Below, piece by piece: positions 7,933 to 16,272 of a stretch of DNA of 33,482 nucleotides; the stretch's first letter is position 1, and each line of letters begins with the position of its first letter. Below the pieces are notes generated by a model. That model ran no database searches. It had not been told where the DNA came from and saw only the letters and a list, made by a program, of their open reading frames with translations. The stretch comes from Treponema sp. (lineage in GTDB: Bacteria > Spirochaetota > Spirochaetia > Treponematales > Breznakiellaceae), in assembly GCA_031257675.1 (NCBI GenBank), contig JAIROG010000128.1:1-33482 (forward strand). The letters run 5' to 3'. Both the position numbers and the translations under genes were made by a program.

Positions 7933-8469
7933 ATGAAAGCGGTTTTGCCGGGGTCCTTCGACCCGCCGACATTGGGGCATGGCAACCTTATTGAGCGGGC
8001 CGCGGGCATTTTTGACAAACTTCTCGTAGTCATCGCCGATAACAGGCAAAAGAGTTGTCTTTTTTCTACGGAAGAACGGGTGTGTATGCTGAAAGAGCTT
8101 GTGCGCCCATTCTCCAATGTGGAAATCTTCGTATGGGATTCGCTCATCGCCGATTTTATGAAACAGCACAACGCGCGCCTTTTGGTGCGGGGCGCGCGTA
8201 ATTCCATAGACTTTGCCTACGAGTTTGAACTTTCCCTGATGTACAAAGCCATAGACCCAACTATAGAAACGATAGTGATTCCGGCGGATCCACACTATTT
8301 TGCAAGCCGCTCCTCCTCAATCAAGGAGCTTGCCTCATTTCACGGCGACGTTTCTTCTATGACGCCGCCTTTTGTCGCTCGCGCTTTGAAGGCGAGGTAT
8401 GGAGGAAATGACGCGCCGCCCTGCGGCGCCGTGAATTTGCATTTGCAATGGGGAAAAACAAATGAATAA
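7933..8469 (+). CDS. coaD: Phosphopantetheine adenylyltransferase
   Basis: Catalyses the fourth step of CoA synthesis: 4'-phosphopantetheine plus ATP gives dephospho-CoA and pyrophosphate. The nucleotidyltransferase signature GSFDPPTLGH is at residues 7-16, with the T-x-G-H core intact. RGARNSIDFAYE and the C-terminal SSSIKEL are also as expected. The product has 178 residues against about 160 in the family; the extra length is a C-terminal tail that runs into the next gene. The start has no clear Shine-Dalgarno sequence and lies three bases after the preceding stop, so it is probably translated by coupling. The last eight bases overlap the GH30 gene. Confidence 0.95.
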   Translation: MKAVLPGSFDPPTLGHGNLIERAAGIFDKLLVVIADNRQKSCLFSTEERVCMLKELVRPFSNVEIFVWDSLIADFMKQHNARLLVRGARNSIDFAYEFELSLMYKAIDPTIETIVIPADPHYFASRSSSIKELASFHGDVSSMTPPFVARALKARYGGNDAPPCGAVNLHLQWGKTNE

Positions 8470-10138
8470 TATCACTTTTGTGTTGCGGTCATTGTTGTTA
8501 GCGATCGTCTTGGGATTATTGTCGCCCGCCTGCTCCGGATCAAGCAATCGAGACAATTCCGGCGAAGACACCGGCGACACCGGCGAAGACGCCGATCCTG
8601 CCGGTTATTGGACAAGTACCGCGTATATTGACGCGCCGTTAGGCGCACAGAAGACCTATACGACTGGAACCGGGATAATGACCGTCGACTTTGACGACAT
8701 CCGCCAGACGATTGACGGTTTCGGCGGTTCGGACGCATGGAAAAGCAATCCTACGGGAGAAACATTCACCACTTTGGTTGAAAAGCTCTATTCTCAAACC
8801 AAGGGCATAGGTTTTACGATTTTACGCAACCGCATTCCTTTCCGCGAGCGCTACGAAAGCCTTGGCGATGACAATCCTTCATGGAACGACAACTTCATAC
8901 AGACCGCAAGCGGCCAGCAGTATAAGTATACTGAAAGTACGGTTGGCGGGGAGAAGGTGAAAACCTTCACTCTTAATTGGGGCGCTTGGGATTTAAACGC
9001 GACGAAAAGCCTTATCGCCAAAATAAAGGGCATAGACGGCGGTCCGGGCGATGACTTTAAGGTGATAAGCTCTCCGTGGACGCCGCCAAATAACAGCGTG
9101 ACACGCTGGAAGGAGGGCGGCAAGCACAAAGGTAGCGGCGGCAAATTGAGCTACGTCGGCGGGCAGAACAATACGTCCGATGACTATGCCAAGCCCGACG
9201 TGGGCGGGTCGCTCAAACCGGCGTACTACAATGACTATGCGGATCTCTTGGCTGATTATGTCAAGGGATTCCAAAGCAATATGGGATATCCGCTCACGCT
9301 CCTTTCAATCCAGAATGAGCCGGACACTATGACCGATTACGAGAGTTGCATCTGGGACGGCGCAGGCGTAAAGGATTTCCTCAAGGTGATTGGGACTCGT
9401 TTCAAATTAAAGCAGGTTTCCGCGAACATCGGCATTATTGCCGCGGAACAGGAAAATTTTAAGGAAGAAATGGTCGAAAGCGCGTTATCCGACTCCACAG
9501 CGAAAACTATCGTCACTCACGTTGCCGCCCATCAGTACGAAGCGCCGTGGGACAGCGCAAACTACGGCGCCGAAAGGTTTTCCAAAGCGCAGGCGTTGGG
9601 GAAACGCATTTGGCAGACTGAGATGGGCCAGACAACGGCGGGCAATGGCGTTTTAACTACGGGCAGAGACATTGAGAACGGACTCGCATACGCCCGTATG
9701 ATCCATCACACGTTTACCATTGCCGAGGCGAATGCATGGCTCTACTGGTGGATGTGGCAAGTGGACAATGATGATTCCGACGCCCTCATCTACATAAACG
9801 GCGGCGCGTTCTCCTATGCCAAGCGGTACTATGTTATCGGACAGTTCAGCAGGTTTATCCGCCCGGGCTGGACGCGGGTCGGCTCAACGGCGAATCCGAA
9901 AACCGGCGTGTATACAAGCGCGTACAAACAGGGAAATGACGCCGTAATCGCGCTCATTAATCACAGCGCTTCCGCGCAAACAGTGACGCTCAACCTGTCG
10001 GGCAAGAACGCGGCGTGGAGCGCGGCGTACCGCACTTCGGCGACCGAAGACATGGCGCAGGCAGCGAATGTCGTCTCCGGTTCTACGGTCACCCTAAGCG
10101 CGAACTCTGTGACAACGATCATTGGGACGCTCAAGTAG
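8462..10138 (+). CDS. Glycoside hydrolase family 30 lipoprotein, probable endo-xylanase
   Basis: A 558-residue secreted enzyme that should cut plant xylan. Residues 1-24 form a lipoprotein signal (SPAC, Cys24). A short linker of Asp, Gly and Thr repeats (about 28-45) follows, then the catalytic barrel from about residue 70 (IDGFGGSDAW) and a C-terminal beta domain (FIRPG onward). The acid/base Glu286 is in SIQNEPD and the nucleophile Glu387 in WQTEMGQ, both as in GH30. The segment after WWMWQ has Val-Asp-Asn-Asp, not the Arg that subfamily 8 glucuronoxylanases use to bind glucuronate, so it may not need that side group. The start overlaps the coaD stop by eight bases, so an accessory enzyme sits in a housekeeping operon. 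Suits a gut symbiont of a wood or grass feeder. Confidence 0.9.
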   Translation: MNNITFVLRSLLLAIVLGLLSPACSGSSNRDNSGEDTGDTGEDADPAGYWTSTAYIDAPLGAQKTYTTGTGIMTVDFDDIRQTIDGFGGSDAWKSNPTGETFTTLVEKLYSQTKGIGFTILRNRIPFRERYESLGDDNPSWNDNFIQTASGQQYKYTESTVGGEKVKTFTLNWGAWDLNATKSLIAKIKGIDGGPGDDFKVISSPWTPPNNSVTRWKEGGKHKGSGGKLSYVGGQNNTSDDYAKPDVGGSLKPAYYNDYADLLADYVKGFQSNMGYPLTLLSIQNEPDTMTDYESCIWDGAGVKDFLKVIGTRFKLKQVSANIGIIAAEQENFKEEMVESALSDSTAKTIVTHVAAHQYEAPWDSANYGAERFSKAQALGKRIWQTEMGQTTAGNGVLTTGRDIENGLAYARMIHHTFTIAEANAWLYWWMWQVDNDDSDALIYINGGAFSYAKRYYVIGQFSRFIRPGWTRVGSTANPKTGVYTSAYKQGNDAVIALINHSASAQTVTLNLSGKNAAWSAAYRTSATEDMAQAANVVSGSTVTLSANSVTTIIGTLK

Positions 10139-10210
10139 ACAACGCAAACAATGCGCCGCGCGCCGTACCGTTGGCTTCTTGCCGGCGGGAAAGCCGCTTG
10201 CAAGGCGCCT

Positions 10211-10237
10211 CTTTCAAAGCCGTCCCTGTTTTGAAAG
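10211..10237 (+). other. Hairpin downstream of the GH30 gene
   Basis: CTTTCAAA (10211-10218) pairs with TTTGAAAG (10230-10237) around an 11-base loop. There is no T-tract after it, so it could be a weak terminator or an RNA-stabilising element, and the assignment is tentative. The rest of the 197-base gap before 10336 has no gene. Confidence 0.35.
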
Positions 10238-10290
10238 GAGCTGCGCTTTACACCATGCGCATGGCTCACGCGCCGCGCGTATTTGCCCTC

Positions 10291-10316
10291 TTGACACTTC
10301 CTTTGTAAATTGTCAA
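10291..10316 (+). promoter_or_regulatory. Possible promoter and inverted repeat before the V-ATPase genes
   Basis: A perfect TTGACA lies at 10291-10296, but the hexamer 17 bases on, CAACAT, is a poor -10 box. The same TTGACA forms an inverted repeat with TGTCAA at 10311-10316, a 26-base symmetrical element that would overlap the promoter core. It could be an operator. A weak SD-like AAGGGA lies 7 bases before the ATG at 10336. Confidence 0.4.
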
Positions 10317-10335
10317 CATTAGTTAAGGGATATTC

Positions 10336-11004
10336 ATGGAAGAACTGCAATCAACCGAAGTTTTGGATCGGGAAATTCTTGAAGATGCGCGGAAGAAGGC
10401 GTTCCGCATCATTAAAAACGCGGATGACGCGGTAAAAGAGTCCGCCTTGTTGTGGGAACGGAAAATACAGTCCGCTCTGGGCGAGTTGCGGCAAAGGTAC
10501 GCGGAAAAAACCAAAAGAGACGGCGGCGACATTATGGGACGGCTTGTACAGGACAAACGCCGCGTCCGCTCGATCAAGCTTGAGGCGCTTTTGAAGAAAG
10601 CGGCGGGCGACTGTCTCTCTTCGTTGGACAGGAAAAAATTGCTCGCCCTTCTGGAACATGAGCTTTCCAAGCGCCTTGACGAACTTGACGCGGAAGAATC
10701 GCCCATTGCCGAAGAAGACGAACCGGAAGTGATGGTGCGTACAATCACTGAAATGGAAGCTGAAAAAATTTTGGAAAACGCCTTTTTCAAATCCAAAAAG
10801 TCAAAGAAAAAGAAATTTTGGACTATTGTGAAGCCCGATATCATGTTTTTGAGCGCCGGAGCCTTCCCCGCCCTTATTGTAAACACCAAAAAAGTAAAAG
10901 TCACCGCGTCCATAGATGATGCCGGAGCCTTTCTTCTTGAAGACAAAAGAGCCGAATTGACGGCCGCTCTCCTTGGAGACGCGGTTTTGGAGGGCGCCGT
11001 ATGA
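10336..11004 (+). CDS. atpE: V-type ATP synthase subunit E
   Basis: Subunit E is a peripheral stalk protein that links the catalytic head to the membrane part of archaeal/vacuolar-type ATPases. The 222-residue product begins with a long charged helix (about 1-120, rich in Lys, Glu and Arg), as in this family. A small mixed domain ends it, though a Lys-rich insert (about 155-162) and the end [17 protein letters not shown] match the usual E-subunit end only loosely. The best support is position: its stop overlaps the subunit A start by four bases (ATGA). Without that neighbour the call would be weak. Confidence 0.72.
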   Translation: MEELQSTEVLDREILEDARKKAFRIIKNADDAVKESALLWERKIQSALGELRQRYAEKTKRDGGDIMGRLVQDKRRVRSIKLEALLKKAAGDCLSSLDRKKLLALLEHELSKRLDELDAEESPIAEEDEPEVMVRTITEMEAEKILENAFFKSKKSKKKKFWTIVKPDIMFLSAGAFPALIVNTKKVKVTASIDDAGAFLLEDKRAELTAALLGDAVLEGAV

Positions 11005-12791
11005 GCGCCGGACGGGTGAAGCGCATAGCGGGTCCCATCATACACGCGACTGGTCTCGGAAACGCGGGACTCTTTGACGTGGTTGATGTTGGTCCTAAAA
11101 AGATAATCGGGGAAGTTGTGCGCCTTGAGAAAGATGAAGCCGTTATTCAGGTGTACGAGGATGACACAGGACTGCAAGTGGGCGCCGCCGTTGAATCCAC
11201 AGGGCGCTCGCTTTCGGCGCGTCTTGGTCCCGGTCTCATCGGCGCCATTTACGATGGCATACAGCGTCCTCTGGAACTGCTGTACCAGCAGTCCGGCGCG
11301 TTCATGGATCCCGGCGTACGGGGCGAGCGCATCGATCCCAATAAACAGTGGAATTTTGTTCCCAACCATGAAATCGCCGAAAAACTCAGAAAAAAAGAGC
11401 CGGTTGCGGTAAAACCGGGGCTTCTACTTGGATCGGTACAGGAAACCGAAAGCATCACCTGTAAGATTATGATTCCGCCCGTCTGCAAGGGCGGCTTGCT
11501 GCTTGAATTAAAGGAATCGGGCGCGTATACCATCAATGACGCCATAGCGTTAAGCGACAAGGAAGAAGTGTTTTTCCTCGCACATTGGTGGCCTGTCCGG
11601 GCGCCGCGCCCTTCCGCGCGGCGTCTTGCCGCGGACAAACCGCTTGTTACGGGCGAACGGGCCATCGACGTATTCTTTCCGCTGTCAAAAGGCGGCGCCG
11701 CAGCGATTCCGGGCGGATTCGGCACCGGCAAGACCATGACCCAGCACGCCATCGCCAAGTGGTGCGACGCGGACATCATCATTTACATCGGTTGCGGGGA
11801 GCGCGGCAATGAAATGACCGGCGTGCTCACCGAATTTCCCCACCTCATTGATCCCAGAACCGGACGTTCCCTCATGGAGCGTACGATTTTAATCGCCAAT
11901 ACGTCCAATATGCCGGTCGCCGCGCGTGAGGTCTCGATCTATACGGGCGTTACGATGGCTGAATTTTACCGCGACATGGGTTGCCATGTGGCGATCATGG
12001 CGGACTCAACCTCCCGTTGGGCGGAGGCGCTCCGTGAGCTTTCCGGGCGTATGGAAGAAATGCCCGCTGAAGAAGGCTTTCCCGCGTATCTTCCCACTCG
12101 TCTCGCCGAATTTTATGAAAGAGCGGGGCGCGTTGAAACCCTCAACGGCGAAGAAGGTTCGATTTCCATTATCGGGGCTGTGTCCCCGCCCGGAGGCGAT
12201 TTCTCTGAGCCGGTCACCCAGCACACCAGACGTTTCACCCGTTGTTTCTGGGCGCTTGACCGTGATCTTGCGAACGCCCGCCATTACCCCGCCATAGGCT
12301 GGCTCGACAGTTATTCCGAGTACGCCGAGGAGGTCAAACTGTGGTGGGAACAGGTCAACCCCGCATGGGCTGTAGTCAGACAGAAAGCGTTGGACCTTCT
12401 TAAAAAAGAGCAGCGCCTTTCGGAGATCGTCAGGCTCATCGGACCTGACGCCCTGCCTGACGATCAGCGGCTCATTCTTGTTGTCGCGGAAATCATCAAG
12501 AACGGTTTTTTACAGCAAAATTCGTTTGACGAAATTGACATGTATTGTTCGCCGGCCAAACAGGTGCGGCTTTTGGAACTTATGATGAATTTCTACGAAA
12601 AAGCCGCCGTGTGCATAAAACTCGGCGCGCCTCTTGTACAGATAACCACGTTGTCCGAGCGGGAGCGTCTTTCCCGCCTCAAGAGCGAGATCAAAAACAC
12701 CGACACGGCTTCGCTTGACGATTTTGAGTTTGAAATGAACAAGATGATGGAAGAATTGGAACGGAGTTACCGGACCAAGGAACATTTGTAA
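11001..12791 (+). CDS. atpA: V-type ATP synthase subunit A (catalytic)
   Basis: The catalytic subunit of the archaeal/vacuolar-type ATPase, which hydrolyses or makes ATP in exchange for H+ or Na+ movement. All 596 residues align in kind with the family: the N-terminal beta barrel, the A-specific insert, the P-loop GGFGTGKT at residues 238-245 (GAFGSGKT is more usual), then [37 protein letters not shown] and [11 protein letters not shown]. No key residue is missing. It is coupled to the E gene by an ATGA overlap. The usual next gene, subunit B, is absent: 82 bases downstream a YbjN-like gene begins. B, D, I and K must be elsewhere in the genome if this enzyme works as an ATPase. Confidence 0.95.
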   Translation: MSAGRVKRIAGPIIHATGLGNAGLFDVVDVGPKKIIGEVVRLEKDEAVIQVYEDDTGLQVGAAVESTGRSLSARLGPGLIGAIYDGIQRPLELLYQQSGAFMDPGVRGERIDPNKQWNFVPNHEIAEKLRKKEPVAVKPGLLLGSVQETESITCKIMIPPVCKGGLLLELKESGAYTINDAIALSDKEEVFFLAHWWPVRAPRPSARRLAADKPLVTGERAIDVFFPLSKGGAAAIPGGFGTGKTMTQHAIAKWCDADIIIYIGCGERGNEMTGVLTEFPHLIDPRTGRSLMERTILIANTSNMPVAAREVSIYTGVTMAEFYRDMGCHVAIMADSTSRWAEALRELSGRMEEMPAEEGFPAYLPTRLAEFYERAGRVETLNGEEGSISIIGAVSPPGGDFSEPVTQHTRRFTRCFWALDRDLANARHYPAIGWLDSYSEYAEEVKLWWEQVNPAWAVVRQKALDLLKKEQRLSEIVRLIGPDALPDDQRLILVVAEIIKNGFLQQNSFDEIDMYCSPAKQVRLLELMMNFYEKAAVCIKLGAPLVQITTLSERERLSRLKSEIKNTDTASLDDFEFEMNKMMEELERSYRTKEHL

Positions 12792-12819
12792 GGCGTTATG
12801 GTGAAACCGGCAAATGACG

Positions 12820-12839
12820 TCCCCGCCATCAGGCGGGGA
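12820..12839 (+). other. Strong hairpin between atpA and the YbjN-like gene
   Basis: TCCCCGCC (12820-12827) and GGCGGGGA (12832-12839) form an 8-bp perfect stem with an ATCA tetraloop. The following bases are AATAG, not a T-run, so this is more likely an RNA 3'-end stabiliser, a processing site or a pause than an intrinsic terminator. It separates the ATPase genes from ybjN-pspA. Confidence 0.6.
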
Positions 12840-12873
12840 AATAGACCTACCGCAAATATAAGGAGAGAACAGC

Positions 12874-13254
12874 ATGGCTGATGAAAAAATCGAACAGTAC
12901 CTCATCAATCTTATGGTAACGTACCGTGAAATTGATAAGAACCTGTGGCTCGTTGAAGACGAGGAAAACTATCTGGGAGAGGTCGCCATTATGAGGGCGG
13001 ATCCCCTTGTCGTTATGAGGACTACGGTAATGGATGTGCCGGAGGAGAACAAAGAGAAATTCTTTGCGCTGTTATTGGGACTCAACGCGACGGATCTGGT
13101 TCACGGCGCCTATGCGCTGGATCATGGAAAAGTTGTTTTGATCGACACTCTGGAATATGATACAATGGATCTACAGGAATTCAGGGCGAGTCTTGACGCT
13201 TTCAGTCTGGCTCTGTCGCAGCACTATAAAATTCTTTCTGTGTATAGAAAGTAG
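12874..13254 (+). CDS. YbjN-domain protein
   Basis: A 126-residue acidic cytoplasmic protein whose pattern (KIEQYLINLMVTYREIDKN, then alternating strands and helices, then a final helix FSLALSQHYKI) fits the YbjN / type III chaperone-like fold. Such proteins are linked to stress and surface phenotypes in enterobacteria; the molecular role is not known. A strong AAGGAGAG lies 8 bases before the ATG. The pspA gene starts 15 bases after its stop, so the two form a pair, which suggests a shared envelope-stress role. The family call is from sequence pattern only. Confidence 0.72.
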   Translation: MADEKIEQYLINLMVTYREIDKNLWLVEDEENYLGEVAIMRADPLVVMRTTVMDVPEENKEKFFALLLGLNATDLVHGAYALDHGKVVLIDTLEYDTMDLQEFRASLDAFSLALSQHYKILSVYRK

Positions 13255-13269
13255 GGGAAGGAGAGATAT

Positions 13270-13959
13270 ATGGGAATTTTTTCTAGACTTAAAACCTTTA
13301 TTAGCTCAAATGTTAATGATCTCATCAACAAAGCCGAAGATCCGGAGAAAATGTTAAATCAACTCGTCATTGATATGAACAGCCAACTCATCGAATCCAA
13401 AAAAGCGGTCGCGCTTGCTATCGCCGATGAAAAAAAACTTGGCAGGGATACGGAAAATCAGTTCGCCTTGGCTCAAGAGTGGGAGCGCAAAGCCATGCTC
13501 GCGGTCAACGCGGGCAAAGACGATCTTGCAAAAGAAGCCCTGCTTCGCAAACAGGAATATGACAACGCATACGCCGAATATAAGAAACAATGGGAAGCCC
13601 AAAAAGCCTCTGTAGATAAGCTGAAAACCACGCTTCGGGAGCTTCAAAACAAGATCGATGAGGCGCAGCGCAAGAAAAACCTCCTTGTGGCCCGCGCAAA
13701 ACGCGCGGAAGCTCAGGAGAAAATCCAAAGCGTCATCTCAAGCGTATCAGGCGACACCAGCGCGTTTGAAGCTTTTGACCGCATGGCCGCAAAGGTCGAT
13801 CAACTGGAAGCCAAAGCCGACGCCCACGCGGAACTGGCGGATCTGTCCGCAGAATCGGATCTTAACAAGAAATTCAAGGAATTGGAAAAATCCGATTCGT
13901 CCGCAGACGCCATGCTGCTGGAATTGAAGCGGAAGATGAACGCCTTGCCAGGCGCGTAG
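13270..13959 (+). CDS. pspA: PspA/IM30 family membrane-stress protein
   Basis: PspA proteins are peripheral inner-membrane proteins of the ESCRT-III superfamily that form rods or rings and protect damaged membranes. The 229-residue product starts with the amphipathic helix MGIFSRLKTFISSNVNDLI and the PEKMLNQLVIDMN segment typical of PspA/IM30. Long Ala-, Lys- and Glu-rich helices follow to about residue 150, then the last helices. The Shine-Dalgarno sequence AAGGAGAG is excellent. No PspF, PspB or PspC is nearby, so regulation differs from enterobacteria. Position just after V-ATPase genes may tie membrane-potential loss to membrane repair, but that is inference. Confidence 0.93.
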   Translation: MGIFSRLKTFISSNVNDLINKAEDPEKMLNQLVIDMNSQLIESKKAVALAIADEKKLGRDTENQFALAQEWERKAMLAVNAGKDDLAKEALLRKQEYDNAYAEYKKQWEAQKASVDKLKTTLRELQNKIDEAQRKKNLLVARAKRAEAQEKIQSVISSVSGDTSAFEAFDRMAAKVDQLEAKADAHAELADLSAESDLNKKFKELEKSDSSADAMLLELKRKMNALPGA

Positions 13960-13970
13960 CATGGAGGCGG

Positions 13971-13997
13971 CTGTCGCCCGCAATGTGCGGGTGACAG
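13971..13997 (+). other. Hairpin after pspA
   Basis: CTGTCGCCCGC (13971-13981) pairs with GCGGGTGACAG (13987-13997), an 11-bp stem with one G-T pair and a 5-base loop, starting 12 bases after the pspA stop. The following bases are AAAATAGG, with no T-run. It is probably the 3' end structure of the ybjN-pspA mRNA. Confidence 0.55.
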
Positions 13998-14143
13998 AAA
14001 ATAGGCGTCCGCGACACATGCTTTCCTTACACAACGAGTCGCGCCGGTTTTCGCAAGATATGGCGGCCGTCCGCGCGGGACGCATGTTTGACGTCCATTC
14101 CCCAAAAAACGCCATGCATTCCGTTTTTGATCCGCCGCATATC

Positions 14144-14173
14144 TTGACACGCTCCCCCATTTGTTTATATACT
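14144..14173 (+). promoter_or_regulatory. Promoter of the fliS operon
   Basis: A perfect TTGACA (14144-14149) is followed after 18 bases by TATACT (14168-14173). An overlapping TATATA at 14166-14171 gives a 16-base spacing. It looks like a vegetative sigma70 promoter, not the sigma28 or sigma54 type often used for late flagellar genes. Confidence 0.7.
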
Positions 14174-14197
14174 ATACGCTATATGGAGGGAGAAACT

Positions 14198-14647
14198 TTG
14201 GCATATAATGCATTGTCATCATACAAAAGCGCCGATATAACAACGGCAAGCCCTGCGCAGTTGATAGTAAAGCTCTATGATGAGGCTGTCCATCAGTTGG
14301 ACAAGTCAATCGATCTTTTGGACGAATACGACAACGGGGAGAAAAAAGACCCGGGAAAAATAGAGCCTATCAGCAAAGCGGTGATTAAAGCGCAAGGAGT
14401 CATAAGTGAGCTTATGGCGTCTTTGGATATGGAACAGGGAGGAGAAATCGCCACGAACCTTTTTTCCCTCTACTCATTTTTCAATAAAGAGTTGTTCGAC
14501 GCGAATATAAACCATGACAAGCGGCGGATCACTATTGTCCGCAATCTGGTTAGCGAACTTCGGAATACGTGGAACGAAGTCGCGTCAACTACCGCTGCCG
14601 GCGAGAAAGGCGTGTTGCCGAAAAACAGCGTCAACATTTCATCTTAA
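14198..14647 (+). CDS. fliS: Flagellar secretion chaperone FliS
   Basis: FliS binds flagellin in the cytoplasm and keeps it unpolymerised until export. The 149-residue product has the family start NALSSYKSADITTASPAQLIVKLYDEAVHQL and the later segment SLYSFFNKELFDANINHD, both typical. I chose the TTG at 14198 because GGAGGGAG (14185-14192) lies five bases upstream. An ATG at 14183 overlaps that Shine-Dalgarno sequence, and the open frame further upstream reads through the promoter. The FlgN-like gene follows after 12 bases. In spirochaetes the client would be the FlaB core proteins of periplasmic flagella. Confidence 0.93.
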   Translation: MAYNALSSYKSADITTASPAQLIVKLYDEAVHQLDKSIDLLDEYDNGEKKDPGKIEPISKAVIKAQGVISELMASLDMEQGGEIATNLFSLYSFFNKELFDANINHDKRRITIVRNLVSELRNTWNEVASTTAAGEKGVLPKNSVNISS

Positions 14648-14659
14648 CAGGTTTTCATC

Positions 14660-15163
14660 TTGGGCGATCTTTCTCCAGAAGAATTAAAAAAACGAGTGGC
14701 GATTGTCAAACGCTTCCGTGAACTCCTCATCGCGCAACGGGAGCGTTTTAACGCCTACCTTGAGACGCTTGAGAAGCAAAAAAATATTGTAGAAAACGGC
14801 AATGTGGATGATATACTTGCCTATGTTGAAATGGAAGAAAAAATGGTTTCCGATATTTTTTCCATCCAGAAGGTCATAGTTCCGCTTGAAGCGCAGTACC
14901 GTTCCCATTTAAAAGCGAATGTTGCAGGCAATGTATCCGCCTCTGGCGAGTCCGCTGGGTCCGACATACCGGAAATCGAGACGGCGCTTGAACGTCTCAG
15001 GGTGGAGGCAAACAACAAGTTGGAACAAAACCGCAGTCTGCTTGAAAAGCGCATGAGCGAATTTCGGGAAGAACTGAAGGCGCTCAGAAATAATCCCTAT
15101 ATAAAGCGGAAAGCTTCATTTGCCACGGCAGAATCGGCGTCTTTTTTGGATATAAAAGGGTAG
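14660..15163 (+). CDS. FlgN-like flagellar protein (putative chaperone)
   Basis: A 167-residue, almost entirely helical and charged protein. FlgN-type chaperones guard the hook-filament junction proteins before export and share this length and helical layout. The call also rests on its place 12 bases after fliS. The likely start is a TTG at 14660, with ACAGG about nine bases upstream. Coiled-coil-like stretches lie at about 5-45 and 105-145. The sequence itself has no motif I would call diagnostic, so a spirochaete-specific flagellar protein is also possible. Confidence 0.65.
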   Translation: MGDLSPEELKKRVAIVKRFRELLIAQRERFNAYLETLEKQKNIVENGNVDDILAYVEMEEKMVSDIFSIQKVIVPLEAQYRSHLKANVAGNVSASGESAGSDIPEIETALERLRVEANNKLEQNRSLLEKRMSEFREELKALRNNPYIKRKASFATAESASFLDIKG

Positions 15164-15167
15164 CGGC

Positions 15168-15190
15168 TGTCAGCGGACGCTGAAAAATTT
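15168..15190 (+). terminator. Possible weak terminator after the fliS operon
   Basis: TCAGC and GCTGA form a short stem around GGAC just after the FlgN-like gene stop, followed by AAAAATTTT. The stem is short and the T-run only four bases, so this is a weak candidate, but position supports it: the ispE promoter begins about 40 bases later. Confidence 0.35.
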
Positions 15191-15231
15191 TCCGGATCCT
15201 TTCTCAAAACGCCGAATTTTGGAAAAGGCTC

Positions 15232-15260
15232 TTGACATAATTTTATTTTTTTATTAGTAT
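15232..15260 (+). promoter_or_regulatory. Promoter of ispE
   Basis: A perfect TTGACA (15232-15237), a 17-base AT-rich spacer and TAGTAT (15255-15260) make a strong sigma70 promoter. Transcription should begin near 15267, giving a leader of only a few bases for a GTG start at 15272 or about 35 bases for the GTG at 15302. Confidence 0.75.
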
Positions 15261-15301
15261 GATTTTGAAAAGTGGATTCGCTTCCAAAAGAAAGAACCAG
15301 T

Positions 15302-16228
15302 GTGAATGAGCGTGTTGTTCAGGTAGGATGTAAAATTAACCTTCACTTGGAGGTGAAAGACCGCAGGCCCGACGGTTATCATAATTTGGAAAGCATTTTC
15401 ATTCCGTTGAAATGGGGGGATATTCTTTCTTTTACTGCGCTTGATCAGCGGTTGTCATGCGATCTGCGTGTGTTTTGGAATGTTCCTCATAGAAAATGTA
15501 TAGAAACCTTTCAGAAAACGTTTTGTGATATGCCGGTTGAAAAAAACATCGTGTACAAGGCGCTTTCCCTTTTTCGGGAGCGGACCGGCTGGGACAGAGG
15601 CATACGGATTGCGCTTGAAAAAAAAGTTCCACTTGCAGCCGGTTTAGGCGGCGGCTCCGCTGACGCGGCGGCGGCGTTGCGTACGCTTGATGACATGGCG
15701 GAAACGCGCTTGCCGTTTGATGAGTTGCGTGAAATGGCCGCGGAGTTGGGAAGCGATGTGCCGTTTTTTTTGTACAAAACGCCGGCGTATGTTTCAGGAC
15801 GGGGAGAGCGTATACAGAAGGCGGCGTGTCCGTGGGATTTCTGGGCGCTTCTGGTTGTTCCTGATTTTGAAAGCGGCACCGCATCCGCTTTCCGGGCGTT
15901 GGATAAAGAACGGGAAAACGGCGCCGGCGCGCCGAAACCTTCGTTGAGCGGGAAAGAGTTGATGGATGGTTTGAAAGATCATCCTTCAAATTGGCGTTAT
16001 TGCAATGATTTTTTATCTTTTTTTTTAGAAGGAGAGCATAAAAAAGAGTATTTCGCTATATTTGAAACGCTTAAACATGGAGGCGCCGATTTTTACAGTT
16101 TGTCCGGCTCCGGTTCGTGTTGTTTCGGTGTTTTTACTCATAAACAGGCGGCGGAATCTACCGAAAGGGTGTTGGCTGAGGGTAAAAATTTCGTTCAAAT
16201 AATTCATTTCACCTCTTGCATTTTCTAA
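15302..16228 (+). CDS. ispE: 4-diphosphocytidyl-2-C-methyl-D-erythritol kinase
   Basis: Phosphorylates CDP-methylerythritol in the non-mevalonate isoprenoid pathway. It is a GHMP kinase: the N-terminal KINLHLEV and RRPDGYHNLESIF segments, the ATP-binding PLAAGLGGGSADAAAA and the C-terminal SLSGSGSCCFG are all present. The GTG at 15302 gives 308 residues and an N terminus like the family. A GTG at 15272 would add ten residues and lie about five bases from the predicted transcription start; neither start has a good Shine-Dalgarno sequence, so the start is uncertain. The gene is followed after 44 bases by spoVG, a pairing common in Treponema and in Gram-positive bacteria. Confidence 0.94.
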   Translation: MNERVVQVGCKINLHLEVKDRRPDGYHNLESIFIPLKWGDILSFTALDQRLSCDLRVFWNVPHRKCIETFQKTFCDMPVEKNIVYKALSLFRERTGWDRGIRIALEKKVPLAAGLGGGSADAAAALRTLDDMAETRLPFDELREMAAELGSDVPFFLYKTPAYVSGRGERIQKAACPWDFWALLVVPDFESGTASAFRALDKERENGAGAPKPSLSGKELMDGLKDHPSNWRYCNDFLSFFLEGEHKKEYFAIFETLKHGGADFYSLSGSGSCCFGVFTHKQAAESTERVLAEGKNFVQIIHFTSCIF

Positions 16229-16244
16229 AAGAGTAATGTATTGT
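16216..16244 (+). promoter_or_regulatory. Possible promoter of spoVG
   Basis: TTGCAT (16216-16221) and TATTGT (16239-16244) are 17 bases apart and overlap the end of ispE. A run of TATATAT just downstream is an alternative -10 region. spoVG may therefore be transcribed on its own as well as from the ispE promoter. Confidence 0.45.
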
Positions 16245-16272
16245 ATATATATGTTTTTGAAGGAGGTGGGTC

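Noticed and set aside
8556-8595. The repeated ACCGGCGA units as a CRISPR or regulatory repeat
   Set aside because: They are in frame within the GH30 gene and simply encode the acidic Asp/Gly/Thr linker.
10323-11369. A 348-residue open frame on the minus strand
   Set aside because: It lies antisense to the well-supported V-ATPase E and A genes, is rich in Ser, Arg and Ala as shadow frames are, and has no ribosome site.
14183-14197. ATG at 14183 as the fliS start
   Set aside because: This ATG overlaps the Shine-Dalgarno sequence GGAGGGAG that fits the TTG at 14198, and the family begins at the later codon.
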